Assembly: GCF_013337285.1 (NCBI RefSeq)
Contig: NZ_SUPW01000003.1
Coordinates: 62,001 to 126,000 of the forward strand
Length of the DNA: 64,000 nt
Source of the DNA: Agrobacterium tumefaciens
GTDB taxonomy: Bacteria; Pseudomonadota; Alphaproteobacteria; Rhizobiales; Rhizobiaceae
Direction: 5' to 3'
In this document: one piece after another, positions 55,277-64,000 of the stretch
Layout of the letters: each line of letters begins with the position of its first letter
How positions within the stretch are numbered: position 1 is the first letter of the stretch
Notes under the pieces: model-generated
What the model was told of the DNA's origin: nothing
What the model saw: the letters and a program-made list of their open reading frames with translations, nothing else
Database searches by the model: none
Translations under genes and position numbers: made by a program

Positions 55277-56107
55277 ATGCACGAACGCGAACGCCATCGC
55301 ATCATCTTGAGCGCCACGCAGGAAAAAGCTGTCGTGACGGTGCAGGATATTGCTGAACTGACGGATGCGTCGGAAGCGACGATCCGCAGGGATATCGCGT
55401 CTTTGCATGTTCAGGGCAAGTTGCGGCGTGTGCGCGGGGGGGCGGAGGCGGTGCATCCGCCGCAGCTCGGCAATCTCGCCGCCCGCCCCTTCCGTGTGTC
55501 CGAATCAGTCAACATCGACAAGAAACGCGCAATTGCGCGCAAAGCGGTCGATCTCTGCCATGAGGGTGACGCGATCATCCTGAATGGCGGCACGACGACA
55601 TTCCAGATGGTGCATTACATGGCGGCGCGCAGGCTGCAGGTGATGACCAATTCCTTCGCGATTGCCGAGCATCTGGTCAAGCATTCCAAATGCAGCGTCA
55701 GCGTACCGGGCGGCGCGATCTATCGCGACCAAAGCCTTATCCTGTCGCCCTTCGAAAACGATGCGATCCGCAATTTTTATGCGCGGCGGATTTTTCTCGG
55801 CGCGCAGGGCGTCGGCGCACTTGGCATCATGGAATCGGACGCGCTGGTCATCCAGAGCGAACAGAAGCTGATGCGACAGGCGGAAGAATTGATCGTCATG
55901 GTCGATTCCTCGAAATTCAGAAAACGGTCCAGCCTCATTCTTTGCCCGCTCGAAAACGTCTCGACCATCATCACCGATGACGGGATTTCGGATGAAGCGG
56001 CGAGGATGGTGGAAAATGCCGGCGTCGAATTGCTGATTGCCGGCGCGGTGGCGGCGGATAAAACAGCCGGTCCGCCGGATGAGGAGAATTCTTCTTCGGT
56101 CGCTTGA
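55277..56107 (+). CDS. rhaR: RhaR, DeoR-family repressor of the rhamnose locus
   Basis: This 276-residue regulator has the DeoR N-terminal helix-turn-helix (VVTVQDIAELTDASEATIRRDIASLHVQGKL, split over residues 18-50, followed by RRVRGGAE) and a sugar-phosphate-sensing DeoRC domain with the NGGTTT and VPGG segments. CAGGAGGACC precedes the ATG. In R. leguminosarum the homologue is the negative regulator of the rha genes. It is the first gene of the transport/kinase operon and divergent from rhaD. Confidence 0.93.
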   Translation: MHERERHRIILSATQEKAVVTVQDIAELTDASEATIRRDIASLHVQGKLRRVRGGAEAVHPPQLGNLAARPFRVSESVNIDKKRAIARKAVDLCHEGDAIILNGGTTTFQMVHYMAARRLQVMTNSFAIAEHLVKHSKCSVSVPGGAIYRDQSLILSPFENDAIRNFYARRIFLGAQGVGALGIMESDALVIQSEQKLMRQAEELIVMVDSSKFRKRSSLILCPLENVSTIITDDGISDEAARMVENAGVELLIAGAVAADKTAGPPDEENSSSVA

Positions 56108-56156
56108 GGAGCACCGATCAAGGAAAAACAAGGTTCAAAACGGGAGGAAAAGGGAC

Positions 56157-57167
56157 ATGAAACTTACACGCAGAACATTGACGAGCGTTTTGGCGCTGAG
56201 CGCAGCACTCTCTGTCGCCGGCTTTGGCAGCGTTGCGCAGGCCGCCGACGTGAAGATCGCGCTGGTGGTCAAATCGCTCGGCAACGGCTTTTTCGAAGCC
56301 GCCAACAAGGGCGCGCAGGAGGCCGCAAAGGACCTCGGCGGCGTCGAGATCATCTATACCGGTCCGACCAGCACCACGGCGGAAGGCCAGATCGAAGTCA
56401 TCAATTCGCTGATCGCGCAGGGTGTCGATGCCATCGCCATTTCCGCCAACGACCCCGACGCGGTTGTTCCAGCACTGAAAAAGGCGGCGCAGCGCGGCAT
56501 CAAGGTCATCTCCTGGGATTCCGGCGTGGCGCCTGAAGGCCGCATTCTCCAGCTCAACCCCTCGTCCAACGCGCTGATCGGCAAGATGTGCCTGCAGCTC
56601 GCCGCATCGCATCTGGAAGGCGGCAAGGGCGATTTCGCCATCCTGTCGGCCACCACCACCTCCACGAACCAGAATATCTGGATCGACGAGATGAAAAAGC
56701 AGCTGAAGGACTTCCCCGGCCTCAACCTCGTCACGACAGTTTACGGTGACGACCTTGCCGACAAGAGCTACCGCGAAGCGCAGGGCCTGCTCTCCTCGCA
56801 GCCGAATGTGAAGGTCATCGTCGCACCGACGACGGTTGGCGTTCTCGCCGCCTCGCAGGCCGTGAAGGATGCCGGCAAGATCGGTCAGGTCTTCGTGACC
56901 GGCCTTGGCCTGCCCTCCGAAATGGCGGGCGCGATCAAGTCGGGCGCCACCAAGGAATTCGCCATCTGGAACCCGATCGACCTCGGTTACTCCGCCACCC
57001 AGATCGCCTATCACCTTGTGAAGGGTGAAGCAGACGGCAAGCCGGGCTCGGAAATCGAAGCTGGCCGCATGGGCAAAATCAAGGTCGGCGAAAACAGCGA
57101 AGCGGCGATGGCTGATCCGTTCATTTATGATGCGAAGAATATCGATCAGTTTTCGAAGATTTTCTGA
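56157..57167 (+). CDS. rhaS: RhaS, rhamnose ABC substrate-binding protein
   Basis: This 336-residue periplasmic sugar-binding protein (ribose-binding family) has a Sec leader MKLTRRTLTSVLALSAALSV ending near AQAAD. GGGAGGAAAAGG precedes the start at 56157; the open frame upstream only shadows rhaR. Typical strands are IALVVKSLGNGFFEAANKGA and VISWDSGVAPEGR. It captures rhamnose for RhaT/RhaP/RhaQ. A 256-bp gap with a RIME-like repeat separates it from rhaT, so it can be expressed at a higher level than the membrane genes. Confidence 0.94.
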   Translation: MKLTRRTLTSVLALSAALSVAGFGSVAQAADVKIALVVKSLGNGFFEAANKGAQEAAKDLGGVEIIYTGPTSTTAEGQIEVINSLIAQGVDAIAISANDPDAVVPALKKAAQRGIKVISWDSGVAPEGRILQLNPSSNALIGKMCLQLAASHLEGGKGDFAILSATTTSTNQNIWIDEMKKQLKDFPGLNLVTTVYGDDLADKSYREAQGLLSSQPNVKVIVAPTTVGVLAASQAVKDAGKIGQVFVTGLGLPSEMAGAIKSGATKEFAIWNPIDLGYSATQIAYHLVKGEADGKPGSEIEAGRMGKIKVGENSEAAMADPFIYDAKNIDQFSKIF

Positions 57168-57199
57168 TCTGAGAAGTTGCTGACGGCGGGCGGAGGGCA

Positions 57200-57352
57200 C
57201 CCCCCTCTGTCCTGCCGGACATCTCCCCCTCAAGGGGGGAGGTCGACTCGCGGATAAGTCTCGCCCATCTCGACATTTGCGAATGAAGTGGTGGTAGCGC
57301 CTCCTGCCGATCTCCCCCCTTGAGGGGGAGATGCCCGGCAGGGCAGAGGGGG
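57200..57352. repeat. RIME1-like palindromic element between rhaS and rhaT
   Basis: Two large inverted arms, CCCCTCTGTCCTGCCGGAC plus ATCTCCCCCTCAAGGGGG at 57201-57240 and the mirrored set at 57311-57352, enclose a 70-bp centre. Each arm contains its own CCCCCTCAAGGGGG hairpin. The sequence matches what I remember of the Rhizobium-specific intergenic mosaic element. It can fold into strong RNA structure at the rhaS 3' end. Confidence 0.85.
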
Positions 57353-57423
57353 GTATCCCTCGCCGCTTCACTCAAAACTGACCGGTATGACAGAAGATGC
57401 GTGCTGAACCCCAAACTTTACCA

Positions 57424-58929
57424 ATGACAGAAACCTCCAGCGCCACGCCCATTCTGGAAATGCGCGGCATCAGCCAGATATTCCCCGGCGTCAAAGCGCT
57501 GGATGGCGTCGATATCGCGCTGTACCCCGGTAAAGTCACCGCACTGATCGGCGAAAACGGCGCGGGCAAATCCACGCTCGTCAAGATCCTCACCGGCATC
57601 TACCGCCCCAACGAAGGCGAAATCCTGATGGATGGCCAGCCCATCACGTTTCACGGCGCGCAGGATGCCATCGATGCCGGCGTGACCGCCATTCATCAGG
57701 AAACCGTGCTGTTCGACGAGCTTTCGGTCGGCGAAAACATTTTCCTCGGCCATGCGCCGAAAGGCCGTTTCGGCCTCATTGACTGGAAGACCATCAATGC
57801 CCGCGCAAGCGTGCTGCTGGAACAGCTCGAAAGCACCATCGATCCTACCATCCGGCTGAAGGACCTTTCGATCGCCCAGCGCCATCTGGTCGCGATCGCG
57901 AGAGCGCTGTCCGTCGAGGCGCGCATCGTCATCATGGACGAACCGACCGCCGCCTTGTCACGCAAGGAAATCGACGATCTGTTCCGCATCGTTGAAAACC
58001 TCAAGCGGCAGGGCAAGGCGATCCTTTTCATCAGCCACAAGTTCGATGAAGTCTATGAAATCGCCGAAAATTACGCCGTGTTCCGCGATGGCAAGATGGT
58101 CGGCACGGGTAATCTTGCAGCTACACCGCAGGACGAAATCGTTCGCCTGATGGTCGGCCGCGACGTGACGAACGCCTTCCCCAAACAGGCCGTCAGCCTC
58201 GGCCCGACGGTTCTGTCAGTCCGCGATTATTCGCACCAGACGGAATTCCGCGATATTTCGCTCGATCTGCGCAAGGGCGAGATTCTTGGCCTTTATGGGC
58301 TGATCGGCGCGGGGCGATCCGAACTCTGCCAGTCGCTGTTTGGCATCACCCGCCCGGCTTCAGGTGAAGTGACGTTGAACGGCCAGCCGCTCACCATCCG
58401 CTCGCCTGAAGATGCGATCCGCGCCGGCATCGTTTATGTGCCGGAAGAGCGCGGCCGCCACGGTCTGGCGCTGGACATGCCGATCTATCAGAACATGTCG
58501 CTGCCATCGCTGACGCGCACCTCGCGCAAGGGTTTTCTGGCGGCGGCCAATGAATTCGCGCTGGCGCGCAAATATGCCTCGCGGCTCGATCTGCGCGCCG
58601 CCGCCCTCTCCGTGCCAGTCGGCACGCTGTCGGGCGGCAACCAGCAGAAGGTGGTGATTGGCAAATGGCTCGCCACCCAGCCCAAGGTCATCATTCTCGA
58701 CGAACCCACCAAGGGCATCGATATCGGCTCCAAGGCCGCCGTGCACGGCTTCATCAGCGAGCTTGCGGCCGAAGGCCTGTCCATCATCATGATTTCATCC
58801 GAACTTCCCGAAATCCTCGGCATGTCCGACCGCGCCATCGTCATGCGCGAAGGCCTGATGGCGGGCTTGTTCGAACGCGCCGATTTTTCTCCGGAAAAGC
58901 TGGTGCGCGCCGCTACCGGCAACGCCTGA
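57424..58929 (+). CDS. rhaT: RhaT, rhamnose ABC transporter ATP-binding protein
   Basis: This 501-residue double ATPase of the ribose type has an N-terminal domain with Walker A GENGAGKST and Walker B RIVIMDEPTAAL, and a second domain with degenerate Walker A (GLIGAGRSE), signature LSGGNQQK and Walker B VIILDEPTKGID. The start at 57424 (MTETSSATPILEMRG) gives the usual N-terminus, but the ribosome site is weak; a start at 57397 would add nine residues. rhaP follows after 13 bp. Confidence 0.92.
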   Translation: MTETSSATPILEMRGISQIFPGVKALDGVDIALYPGKVTALIGENGAGKSTLVKILTGIYRPNEGEILMDGQPITFHGAQDAIDAGVTAIHQETVLFDELSVGENIFLGHAPKGRFGLIDWKTINARASVLLEQLESTIDPTIRLKDLSIAQRHLVAIARALSVEARIVIMDEPTAALSRKEIDDLFRIVENLKRQGKAILFISHKFDEVYEIAENYAVFRDGKMVGTGNLAATPQDEIVRLMVGRDVTNAFPKQAVSLGPTVLSVRDYSHQTEFRDISLDLRKGEILGLYGLIGAGRSELCQSLFGITRPASGEVTLNGQPLTIRSPEDAIRAGIVYVPEERGRHGLALDMPIYQNMSLPSLTRTSRKGFLAAANEFALARKYASRLDLRAAALSVPVGTLSGGNQQKVVIGKWLATQPKVIILDEPTKGIDIGSKAAVHGFISELAAEGLSIIMISSELPEILGMSDRAIVMREGLMAGLFERADFSPEKLVRAATGNA

Positions 58930-58942
58930 GAGGGGCAAAACC

Positions 58943-59944
58943 ATGCAACGTTTCCTCAAAAATCGCGAATGGCTGCTGGCAGGCATCATCGTCATCATGA
59001 TCGCCGGTTTTGCGCTGCGCGCGCCCGGTTTCAGCCGACCGGGTAATCTGGTCAACATCTTCAACGATACCTCCATCCTCATCATTCTGGCGCTCGGCCA
59101 GATGGCGGTCATTCTCACCAAATCCATCGATCTTTCGGTTGCCGCCAATCTCGCCTTCACCGGCATGGCGGTGGCGATGACCAATGCCGCCTTTCCCGGC
59201 ATTCCGCTGCCGCTTCTCATCGCCATGGCGGTCGGCATCGGCGCGTTTCTCGGGTCGCTCAACGGCGTGCTGGTCTGGTGGCTCGGCATTCCGCCCATCG
59301 TCGTCACGCTCGGCACGCTTACCATCTATCGCGGCATGGCCTTCGTGCTGTCGGGCGGCGGTTGGGTGAACGCGCACCAGTTTTCACCCACCTTCCTCAA
59401 CGTGCCGCGCACCATGATTCTCGGCATGCCGGTTCTTTCATGGGTGGCCATCCTCATCATCGCCGGGGCTTGGCTGGTGCTCAGCCGCACTTCCTTCGGC
59501 CGTTCGGCCTATGCGTCAGGCGGAAATCCCGGTGCTGCGGTCTATGCGGGCATCGATGTCGGCCGCACGCGCTTCTTTGCCTTCGTTTTATCCGGCGCAC
59601 TGGCCGGTCTCGCCAGCTATCTCTGGGTGTCGCGTTATGCCGTTGCCTATGTGGATATCGCCGCCGGTTTCGAATTGGATAGCGTCGCAGCCAATGTCAT
59701 CGGCGGCATCTCGATTGCCGGCGGTATCGGCTCGGTGGCAGGGGCAGTACTTGGCGCGCTCTTCCTCGGCGTCATCAAGAACGCGCTGCCCGTCATCGGC
59801 ATCTCCCCCTTCGCGCAGATGGCGATTTCCGGCGTGGTCATCGTGCTTGCCGTCGTCTTCAACGCCCGCGCTGAAGCTCGAAAAGGCCGCATCATCCTGC
59901 GTGACCGGGCCGCAGCCGATCAGGCCAAGGAGGCCGCAGCATGA
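58943..59944 (+). CDS. rhaP: RhaP, rhamnose ABC transporter permease
   Basis: This 333-residue permease of the ribose/AraH family (BPD_transp_2) has about nine hydrophobic segments, the loop PPIVVTLGTLTIYRGMAFVLSGGGWV, and the conserved GGISIAGGIGSVAGAVLGALFLG near the C-terminus. AGGGGCAAAACC precedes the start. It overlaps rhaQ by ATGA. Two different permeases with one double ATPase is the known rhizobial rhamnose transporter layout. Confidence 0.93.
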   Translation: MQRFLKNREWLLAGIIVIMIAGFALRAPGFSRPGNLVNIFNDTSILIILALGQMAVILTKSIDLSVAANLAFTGMAVAMTNAAFPGIPLPLLIAMAVGIGAFLGSLNGVLVWWLGIPPIVVTLGTLTIYRGMAFVLSGGGWVNAHQFSPTFLNVPRTMILGMPVLSWVAILIIAGAWLVLSRTSFGRSAYASGGNPGAAVYAGIDVGRTRFFAFVLSGALAGLASYLWVSRYAVAYVDIAAGFELDSVAANVIGGISIAGGIGSVAGAVLGALFLGVIKNALPVIGISPFAQMAISGVVIVLAVVFNARAEARKGRIILRDRAAADQAKEAAA

Positions 59945-60945
59945 CCTCGCAACCGACACAGACCCCGCGCATCATCCCGGACAAGCTCGGCACGCCGCTG
60001 CGGCGCGTCTTGGCCAGCTGGGAAGTGCTGCTGCTAGGCGTCGCCATCCTCATCTTCATCGCCAATTCGCTCGCCTCGCCCTATTTCCTCAATGCCTGGA
60101 ACCTGTCGGACGCGACCTTCAACTTCACCGAAAAGGCGATCATCGCCTTTGCCATGGCGCTTTTGATCATCGCCGGCGAAATCGATCTTTCGGTCGCCGC
60201 CATCATCGCACTCGCCTCCACCGCCATGGGTGCGGCGGTGCAGATGGGTGTCGGCACGCCCGGCCTCGTCGCCATCGGCATCGGCACCGGACTTTTGTGC
60301 GGAGCTTTCAACGGCTTTCTCGTTGCGGGGCTGAAACTGCCGTCCATCGTCGTCACCATCGGCACCATGAGCCTGTTTCGCGGCATCTCCTATATGGTGC
60401 TGGGCGATCAGGCCTATGGCAAATATCCGGCGGATTTCGCCTATTTCGGGCAAGGCTACGTCTTCTCCGTCATCTCCTTCGAATTCGTGCTGTTCATCGT
60501 CATGGCCGTCCTCTTCGCCATTTTGCTGCACGCCACCAATTTCGGCCGGCAGGTCTATGTCATCGGCACCAATCCCTTTGCCGCCCGCTTCTCCGGCATT
60601 CCCGTCGAGCGCGTGAAGTTCATCCTCTTCCTGCTCACCGGCCTGATGAGCGGCATCGCCGCCGTCTGCCTCACCTCGCGGCTCGGCTCCACCCGCCCGT
60701 CGATCGCTCAAGGCTGGGAGCTTGAGGTGGTGACCATGGTGGTGCTGGGCGGCATTTCCATTCTCGGCGGTTCCGGCACCATTGCCGGCGTGGTCATCGC
60801 CGCCTTCGTCATGGGCCTCGTCACCTTTGGTCTCGGGCTGCTGAACGTGCCGGGTATCGTCATGTCGATCTTCGTCGGCCTGTTGCTGATCATCACCATC
60901 GCCATCCCCATCGTCGTTCGTCGCCTTAGAGCCATGAGAGGCTGA
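59941..60945 (+). CDS. rhaQ: RhaQ, rhamnose ABC transporter permease
   Basis: This 334-residue second permease has the same fold, with IIAGEIDLSVAAIIALASTAMG, LPSIVVTIGTMSLFRGISYMV split around residue 135, and GGISILGGSGTIAGVVIAAFVMG. ATGA overlap with rhaP and a 3-bp gap to rhaU indicate tight coupling. It forms the heterodimeric channel with RhaP. Confidence 0.93.
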   Translation: MTSQPTQTPRIIPDKLGTPLRRVLASWEVLLLGVAILIFIANSLASPYFLNAWNLSDATFNFTEKAIIAFAMALLIIAGEIDLSVAAIIALASTAMGAAVQMGVGTPGLVAIGIGTGLLCGAFNGFLVAGLKLPSIVVTIGTMSLFRGISYMVLGDQAYGKYPADFAYFGQGYVFSVISFEFVLFIVMAVLFAILLHATNFGRQVYVIGTNPFAARFSGIPVERVKFILFLLTGLMSGIAAVCLTSRLGSTRPSIAQGWELEVVTMVVLGGISILGGSGTIAGVVIAAFVMGLVTFGLGLLNVPGIVMSIFVGLLLIITIAIPIVVRRLRAMRG

Positions 60946-60948
60946 GCC

Positions 60949-61272
60949 ATGCCGGAATTCGAAAAACACGCCTTCAAGATGAAACTCTTTCCCGGTAAAC
61001 AGGCGGAATATCAAAAACGCCATGACGAAATATGGCCGGAACTGGTGACGCTGCTGCATGAGGCGGGCGTGAGCGATTACTCCATCCATCTCGACCCGGA
61101 AACCAACATCCTGTTCGGCGTGCTGACCCGCCCGAAGAACCACGGCATGGCGGCATTGCCCGAACATGCGGTGATGAAAAAATGGTGGGCGCATATGGCC
61201 GATATCATGGAAAGTAACCCCGACAATTCGCCCGTCGCAAAAGACCTGGTGCCGGTGTTCCATCTGCCATGA
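60949..61272 (+). CDS. rhaU: L-rhamnose mutarotase
   Basis: This 107-residue ferredoxin-fold protein of the RhaM/YiiL family has the proton-relay His H25 in [12 protein letters not shown], the [15 protein letters not shown] strand and the WW pair in [11 protein letters not shown]. It speeds interconversion of alpha and beta L-rhamnose so that the isomerase receives the form it uses. In R. leguminosarum the gene is named rhaU and is needed for normal rhamnose use. It overlaps rhaK by ATGA. Confidence 0.94.
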   Translation: MPEFEKHAFKMKLFPGKQAEYQKRHDEIWPELVTLLHEAGVSDYSIHLDPETNILFGVLTRPKNHGMAALPEHAVMKKWWAHMADIMESNPDNSPVAKDLVPVFHLP

Positions 61273-62651
61273 GCGACAGTATCAAGCCCCGCCACATCGC
61301 GGTCATCGATATCGGCAAGACCAACGCCAAGGTCGTGGTCATCGACACCGAAAGCGGCGACGAAATTGCCAGCGACAGGCGCTCCAACCCCGTTCTTCGC
61401 GACGGCATCTATCCGCATTACGATGTGGAGATGCTGTGGAGCTTCATTCTCGCCGCTCTTCGGCGATTTGGCAAAGAGGTGGGTTTCAACGCCATTTCCA
61501 TCACCACCCATGGTGCGGCAGCGGCGCTTCTCGATGAGAACGGCGAGCTTGCCATGCCGGTGCTCGATTATGAGCACGCCTATCCCGCTGCTGTTCAGGA
61601 GGCCTATCTAGACATACGGCCTGTTTTTACTGAGACCGGCTCGCCGCAGCTTCCCGTCGGCCTGAACCTTGGCGCGCAGATCCATTTCCAGAAAACCGCG
61701 TTTCCGCGGGAATTCTCCAGGGTTCACAGCATCGTCACCTATCCGCAATATTGGGCGGGGCGGCTCACCGGCGTTCACGCAACCGAAACGACGTCCCTCG
61801 GTTGCCATACGGACCTCTGGAACCCTCGGCGGAAAGCTTTCTCCACGCTGGTCCAGCGTCTCGGCATCGCGCAATTGATGGCGCCGGTGCGTTCCGCTTT
61901 CGATGTGCTCGGGCCCATCCGCAAGTCAATGGCGCAGGAAATGGGGCTTTCGCCAGATATTCCGGTCTATTGCGGCATCCATGATTCCAATGCGTCGCTG
62001 CTGCCGCATCTCTTGCGCCGGGAGGGCGATTTTTCCGTCGTCTCGACCGGCACATGGGTGGTGAATTTCGCCATAGGCGGCACGGCGGAGGCGCTGGATC
62101 CTGCCCGCGATACATTGTTGAATGTCGATGCTCTCGGACGTTCCGTTCCCTCCTCCCGCTTCATGGGCGGCAGGGAATATGAAATGCTGACGCAGCAATT
62201 CGGGTCTGCTCAACACGAAGAGATCGAAGCCGCGCTCGGAAAGGTGCTGGCCAAAGGCATGATGCTGTTGCCCAGCGTCGTCAGCGGCTCGGGCCCCTTC
62301 CCGGACAAAACGGCTCGCTGGATCGCCGACGACAATGCCACAGTCGCGGAGCGCCACGCGGCGGCAGCACTTTATCTTGCTTTGATGACGGAGTTCAGTC
62401 TTTCGCTGATCGGCCGGAAAGGCTCGATACTGGTGGAAGGCCCCTTTGCCAGCAATGCACTTTATCTCAAGGCGTTGGCCGGTTTTGCCGATACGGAGGT
62501 GATAGCCGTCGGCGGCTCCACCGGCACCAGCGCGGGCGCCGCACTCCTCACCGGCATCAAACCACTTGCCGGCCGGGAGCGTCATTTCACTCCTGATACC
62601 ATTGCCGGGCTTCATCCCTACCGCACCGACTGGCTCGCTCATCTGGCTTGA
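61269..62651 (+). CDS. rhaK: Rhamnulokinase (FGGY family)
   Basis: This 460-residue sugar kinase starts with the nucleotide-binding phosphate-1 motif [16 protein letters not shown] and contains [13 protein letters not shown] with the catalytic Asp and the adenosine motif [16 protein letters not shown]. It phosphorylates L-rhamnulose at O1 for the aldolase RhaD. In R. leguminosarum RhaK is also required for rhamnose transport, so the kinase is thought to act with the importer. A hairpin terminator follows 23 bp after the stop. Confidence 0.93.
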   Translation: MSDSIKPRHIAVIDIGKTNAKVVVIDTESGDEIASDRRSNPVLRDGIYPHYDVEMLWSFILAALRRFGKEVGFNAISITTHGAAAALLDENGELAMPVLDYEHAYPAAVQEAYLDIRPVFTETGSPQLPVGLNLGAQIHFQKTAFPREFSRVHSIVTYPQYWAGRLTGVHATETTSLGCHTDLWNPRRKAFSTLVQRLGIAQLMAPVRSAFDVLGPIRKSMAQEMGLSPDIPVYCGIHDSNASLLPHLLRREGDFSVVSTGTWVVNFAIGGTAEALDPARDTLLNVDALGRSVPSSRFMGGREYEMLTQQFGSAQHEEIEAALGKVLAKGMMLLPSVVSGSGPFPDKTARWIADDNATVAERHAAAALYLALMTEFSLSLIGRKGSILVEGPFASNALYLKALAGFADTEVIAVGGSTGTSAGAALLTGIKPLAGRERHFTPDTIAGLHPYRTDWLAHLA

Positions 62652-62673
62652 CGCAACACCCGCAAAACACGAA

Positions 62674-62699
62674 ATGCGGCCGCATAGGGGGCCGCATTC
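62674..62699. terminator. Bidirectional hairpin between rhaK and the alpha/beta hydrolase gene
   Basis: AATGCGGCC (62674-62682) and GGCCGCATT (62691-62699) pair around an 8-base loop between convergent stops at 62651 and 62715. Flanking A and T residues are few, so efficiency is uncertain. Confidence 0.7.
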
Positions 62700-62714
62700 C
62701 ATTTCGCCTGAAGA

Positions 62715-63551
62715 TCAACCCTTGATGAAGGCCAGAAGATCGGCGTTCAGCACATCGGCATTGACGGTCAGCATGCCGTGCGAGAAGCCAGGATAGGTCG
62801 TCAGCGTGCCGTTTTTCAGCAGCTTCACCGATTTCAGTGCGGAGTCGGCAATCGGCACGATCTGGTCGTCTTCACCATGCAGCACCAGCGTCGGAACGCT
62901 GATCGCCTTCAGGTCTTCGGTCTGGTCGGTTTCAGAAAAAGCCTTGATACCGTCATAATGGGCTTTCGCGCCACCCATCATGCCCTGCCGCCACCAGTTC
63001 TGGATCACGCCTTCCTGAGCGGTCGCCCCGTCACGATTGAAACCGTAGAACGGGCCGGACGGCACATCGCGGAAGAACTGCGCGCGGTTTGCGGCCAGCG
63101 CCGAGCGGAAGCCGTCAAAAACCTCTATCGGCAGGCCTTCGGGGTTTGCCGCCGTCTTGAGCATCAGCGGCGGCACGGCGGAAACGAGCACGGCCTTGGC
63201 GACGCGGCCTGAGGGTTCGCCATGTTTGGCGACATAACGGGCAACTTCACCGCCGCCGGTGGAGTGGCCGATATGCACGGCATTTTTCAGATCGAGCGCC
63301 TCGACGACGGCAAAGGCGTCGGCGGCGTAATGATCCATGTCGTGACCTTCGGCAACCTGGGCAGACCGGCCATGGCCACGGCGGTCATGGGCGACGACGC
63401 GAAACCCCTTGGAGAGGAAGAACAGCATCTGCGCGTCCCAGTCATCGGAAGAGAGCGGCCAGCCGTGATGGAAGACGATGGGCTGGGCATCCTTGGGGCC
63501 CCAGTCCTTGTAGAAGATTTCGGTTCCGTCCGTCGTTGTCACAAAGCCCAT
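62715..63551 (-). CDS. Alpha/beta hydrolase (cofactor-free haloperoxidase/esterase type)
   Basis: The 278-residue protein has the oxyanion motif [22 protein letters not shown], nucleophile S97 in GHSTGGGE, an acid in GEDDQIVP and H in GFSHGM near the C-terminus. This is the cofactor-free chloroperoxidase family, whose members also act as esterases or perhydrolases. The start at 63551 ([18 protein letters not shown]) follows AAGGAGAAAC; the frame continues to 63773 without homology. It stands alone, convergent with the rhamnose operon; the substrate is unknown. Confidence 0.92.
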   Translation of the reverse strand: MGFVTTTDGTEIFYKDWGPKDAQPIVFHHGWPLSSDDWDAQMLFFLSKGFRVVAHDRRGHGRSAQVAEGHDMDHYAADAFAVVEALDLKNAVHIGHSTGGGEVARYVAKHGEPSGRVAKAVLVSAVPPLMLKTAANPEGLPIEVFDGFRSALAANRAQFFRDVPSGPFYGFNRDGATAQEGVIQNWWRQGMMGGAKAHYDGIKAFSETDQTEDLKAISVPTLVLHGEDDQIVPIADSALKSVKLLKNGTLTTYPGFSHGMLTVNADVLNADLLAFIKG

Positions 63552-63813
63552 GATCGTTTCTCCTTCGGTTGCGTTGGCATCTTCCGATACGCTGTCAGTT
63601 GTGCGCCGGTTTGATGGAGGGATGATGACGCAGGACAACGGTTGCGACAATTGCAACAATAGTTGGCATTGAATTGCTGTTAGTGAAATTATCTTTTCGA
63701 TCCGCGTGGATGCACACGCATCGAACCGCTCCGCGCCCCTCACTATGGAGTGAGAACGAGAGGATAGGCACACGGTTACGTGAATTCAATCACCTGTTGG
63801 GCGACTGTTATCT

Positions 63814-64000
63814 TCAATCCACGTCGGGATCGTATTCCCTCGGGCTGTCATCCCTAGAGAACAACACGCAGGGTCCGCGGGAACCGCGCGGATCATAGGC
63901 ATAACCCTTGGCCGTCAGCGCCTGCATGATATCACGGACCCCGGCGAGGCCATAAAGATGGTCGTGCAACTCGACGAATATGCGCTCCACACCGGTCAGA
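63814..64000 (-). CDS. C-terminal end of a possible FkbM-family methyltransferase gene (5' part outside window)
   Basis: The last 61 codons are visible, reading from LTGVERIFVELHDHLYGLAG to a TGA at 63814-63816. The phrase VERIFVELHDHLYG followed by a region like ALTAKGYAYDP and VLFSRDD resembles the end of FkbM-type SAM-dependent methyltransferases. The evidence is short and from memory only. The 262-bp gap between it and the hydrolase gene at 63551 contains nothing recognisable. Confidence 0.45.
   Translation of the reverse strand, partial: LTGVERIFVELHDHLYGLAGVRDIMQALTAKGYAYDPRGSRGPCVLFSRDDSPREYDPDVD

Noticed and set aside
57200-57352. Possible CRISPR or attachment site because of repeated arms
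   Set aside because: There are only two inverted arms, no direct repeats with spacers, and the sequence fits a RIME-type palindrome.

Overview
The window looks like an accessory replicon of an Agrobacterium/Rhizobium-type alphaproteobacterium, most likely the linear chromosome (chromid) of an Agrobacterium. This is inferred from the high GC, the many ABC importers, the rhaDI / rhaRSTPQUK rhamnose locus in its rhizobial order, a BigR-Blh operon, rhizobial palindromic intergenic repeats including a RIME-like element, and the style of the regulators. No rRNA, tRNA, CRISPR array, phage or insertion sequence was recognised.

Region 1 (1-22.7 kb) is a dense organosulfur-type island. It holds two DszB-like proteins (one cut by the window edge), one DszC/SfnB-like flavoprotein, two DszA/NtaA-family monooxygenases, two further luciferase-like monooxygenases, an M20 amidohydrolase, an NmrA-like reductase and an aldo/keto reductase. 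It also holds one peptide-type ABC importer core with three paralogous binding proteins, a LysR regulator and a small DUF3088 CxxC protein. The DszB-like proteins would normally be called ABC binding proteins, but they lack signal peptides and keep the Cys/His/Arg set of DszB desulfinase. Together this suggests uptake and C-S bond cleavage of a family of organosulfur compounds for sulfur supply. It is the most likely undescribed system in the window.

Region 2 (22.7-31.7 kb) couples an enolase-superfamily enzyme, a GDSL/SGNH esterase and a binding protein on the + strand with a convergent peptide-type ABC operon and a FadR-type GntR regulator. Candidate operators lie at both promoters. The substrate is unknown; a sugar acid, ester or lactone is plausible.

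Region 3 (31.9-34.4 kb) is the BigR operon: persulfide dioxygenase fused to DUF442, a redox-sensing ArsR repressor and a two-part YeeE/YedE sulfur transporter. A convergent gpmI (34.5-36.0 kb) follows.

Region 4 (36.2-51.2 kb) is branched-chain amino acid catabolism. A minus-strand operon carries thiolase, acyl-CoA dehydrogenase and the branched-chain 2-oxoacid dehydrogenase E1alpha/E1beta/E2 without E3. Divergent from it are an Lrp-type regulator and the complete leucine route (isovaleryl-CoA dehydrogenase, methylcrotonyl-CoA carboxylase, methylglutaconyl-CoA hydratase, HMG-CoA lyase), followed by panCB, which draws on the same 2-oxoisovalerate.

Region 5 (51.5-62.7 kb) is the L-rhamnose locus: rhaI and rhaD on the minus strand, and rhaR-rhaS-rhaT-rhaP-rhaQ-rhaU-rhaK on the plus strand, with a paired 17-bp inverted repeat in the divergent promoter. 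The right edge has an alpha/beta hydrolase and the 3' end of a possible FkbM-type methyltransferase gene.
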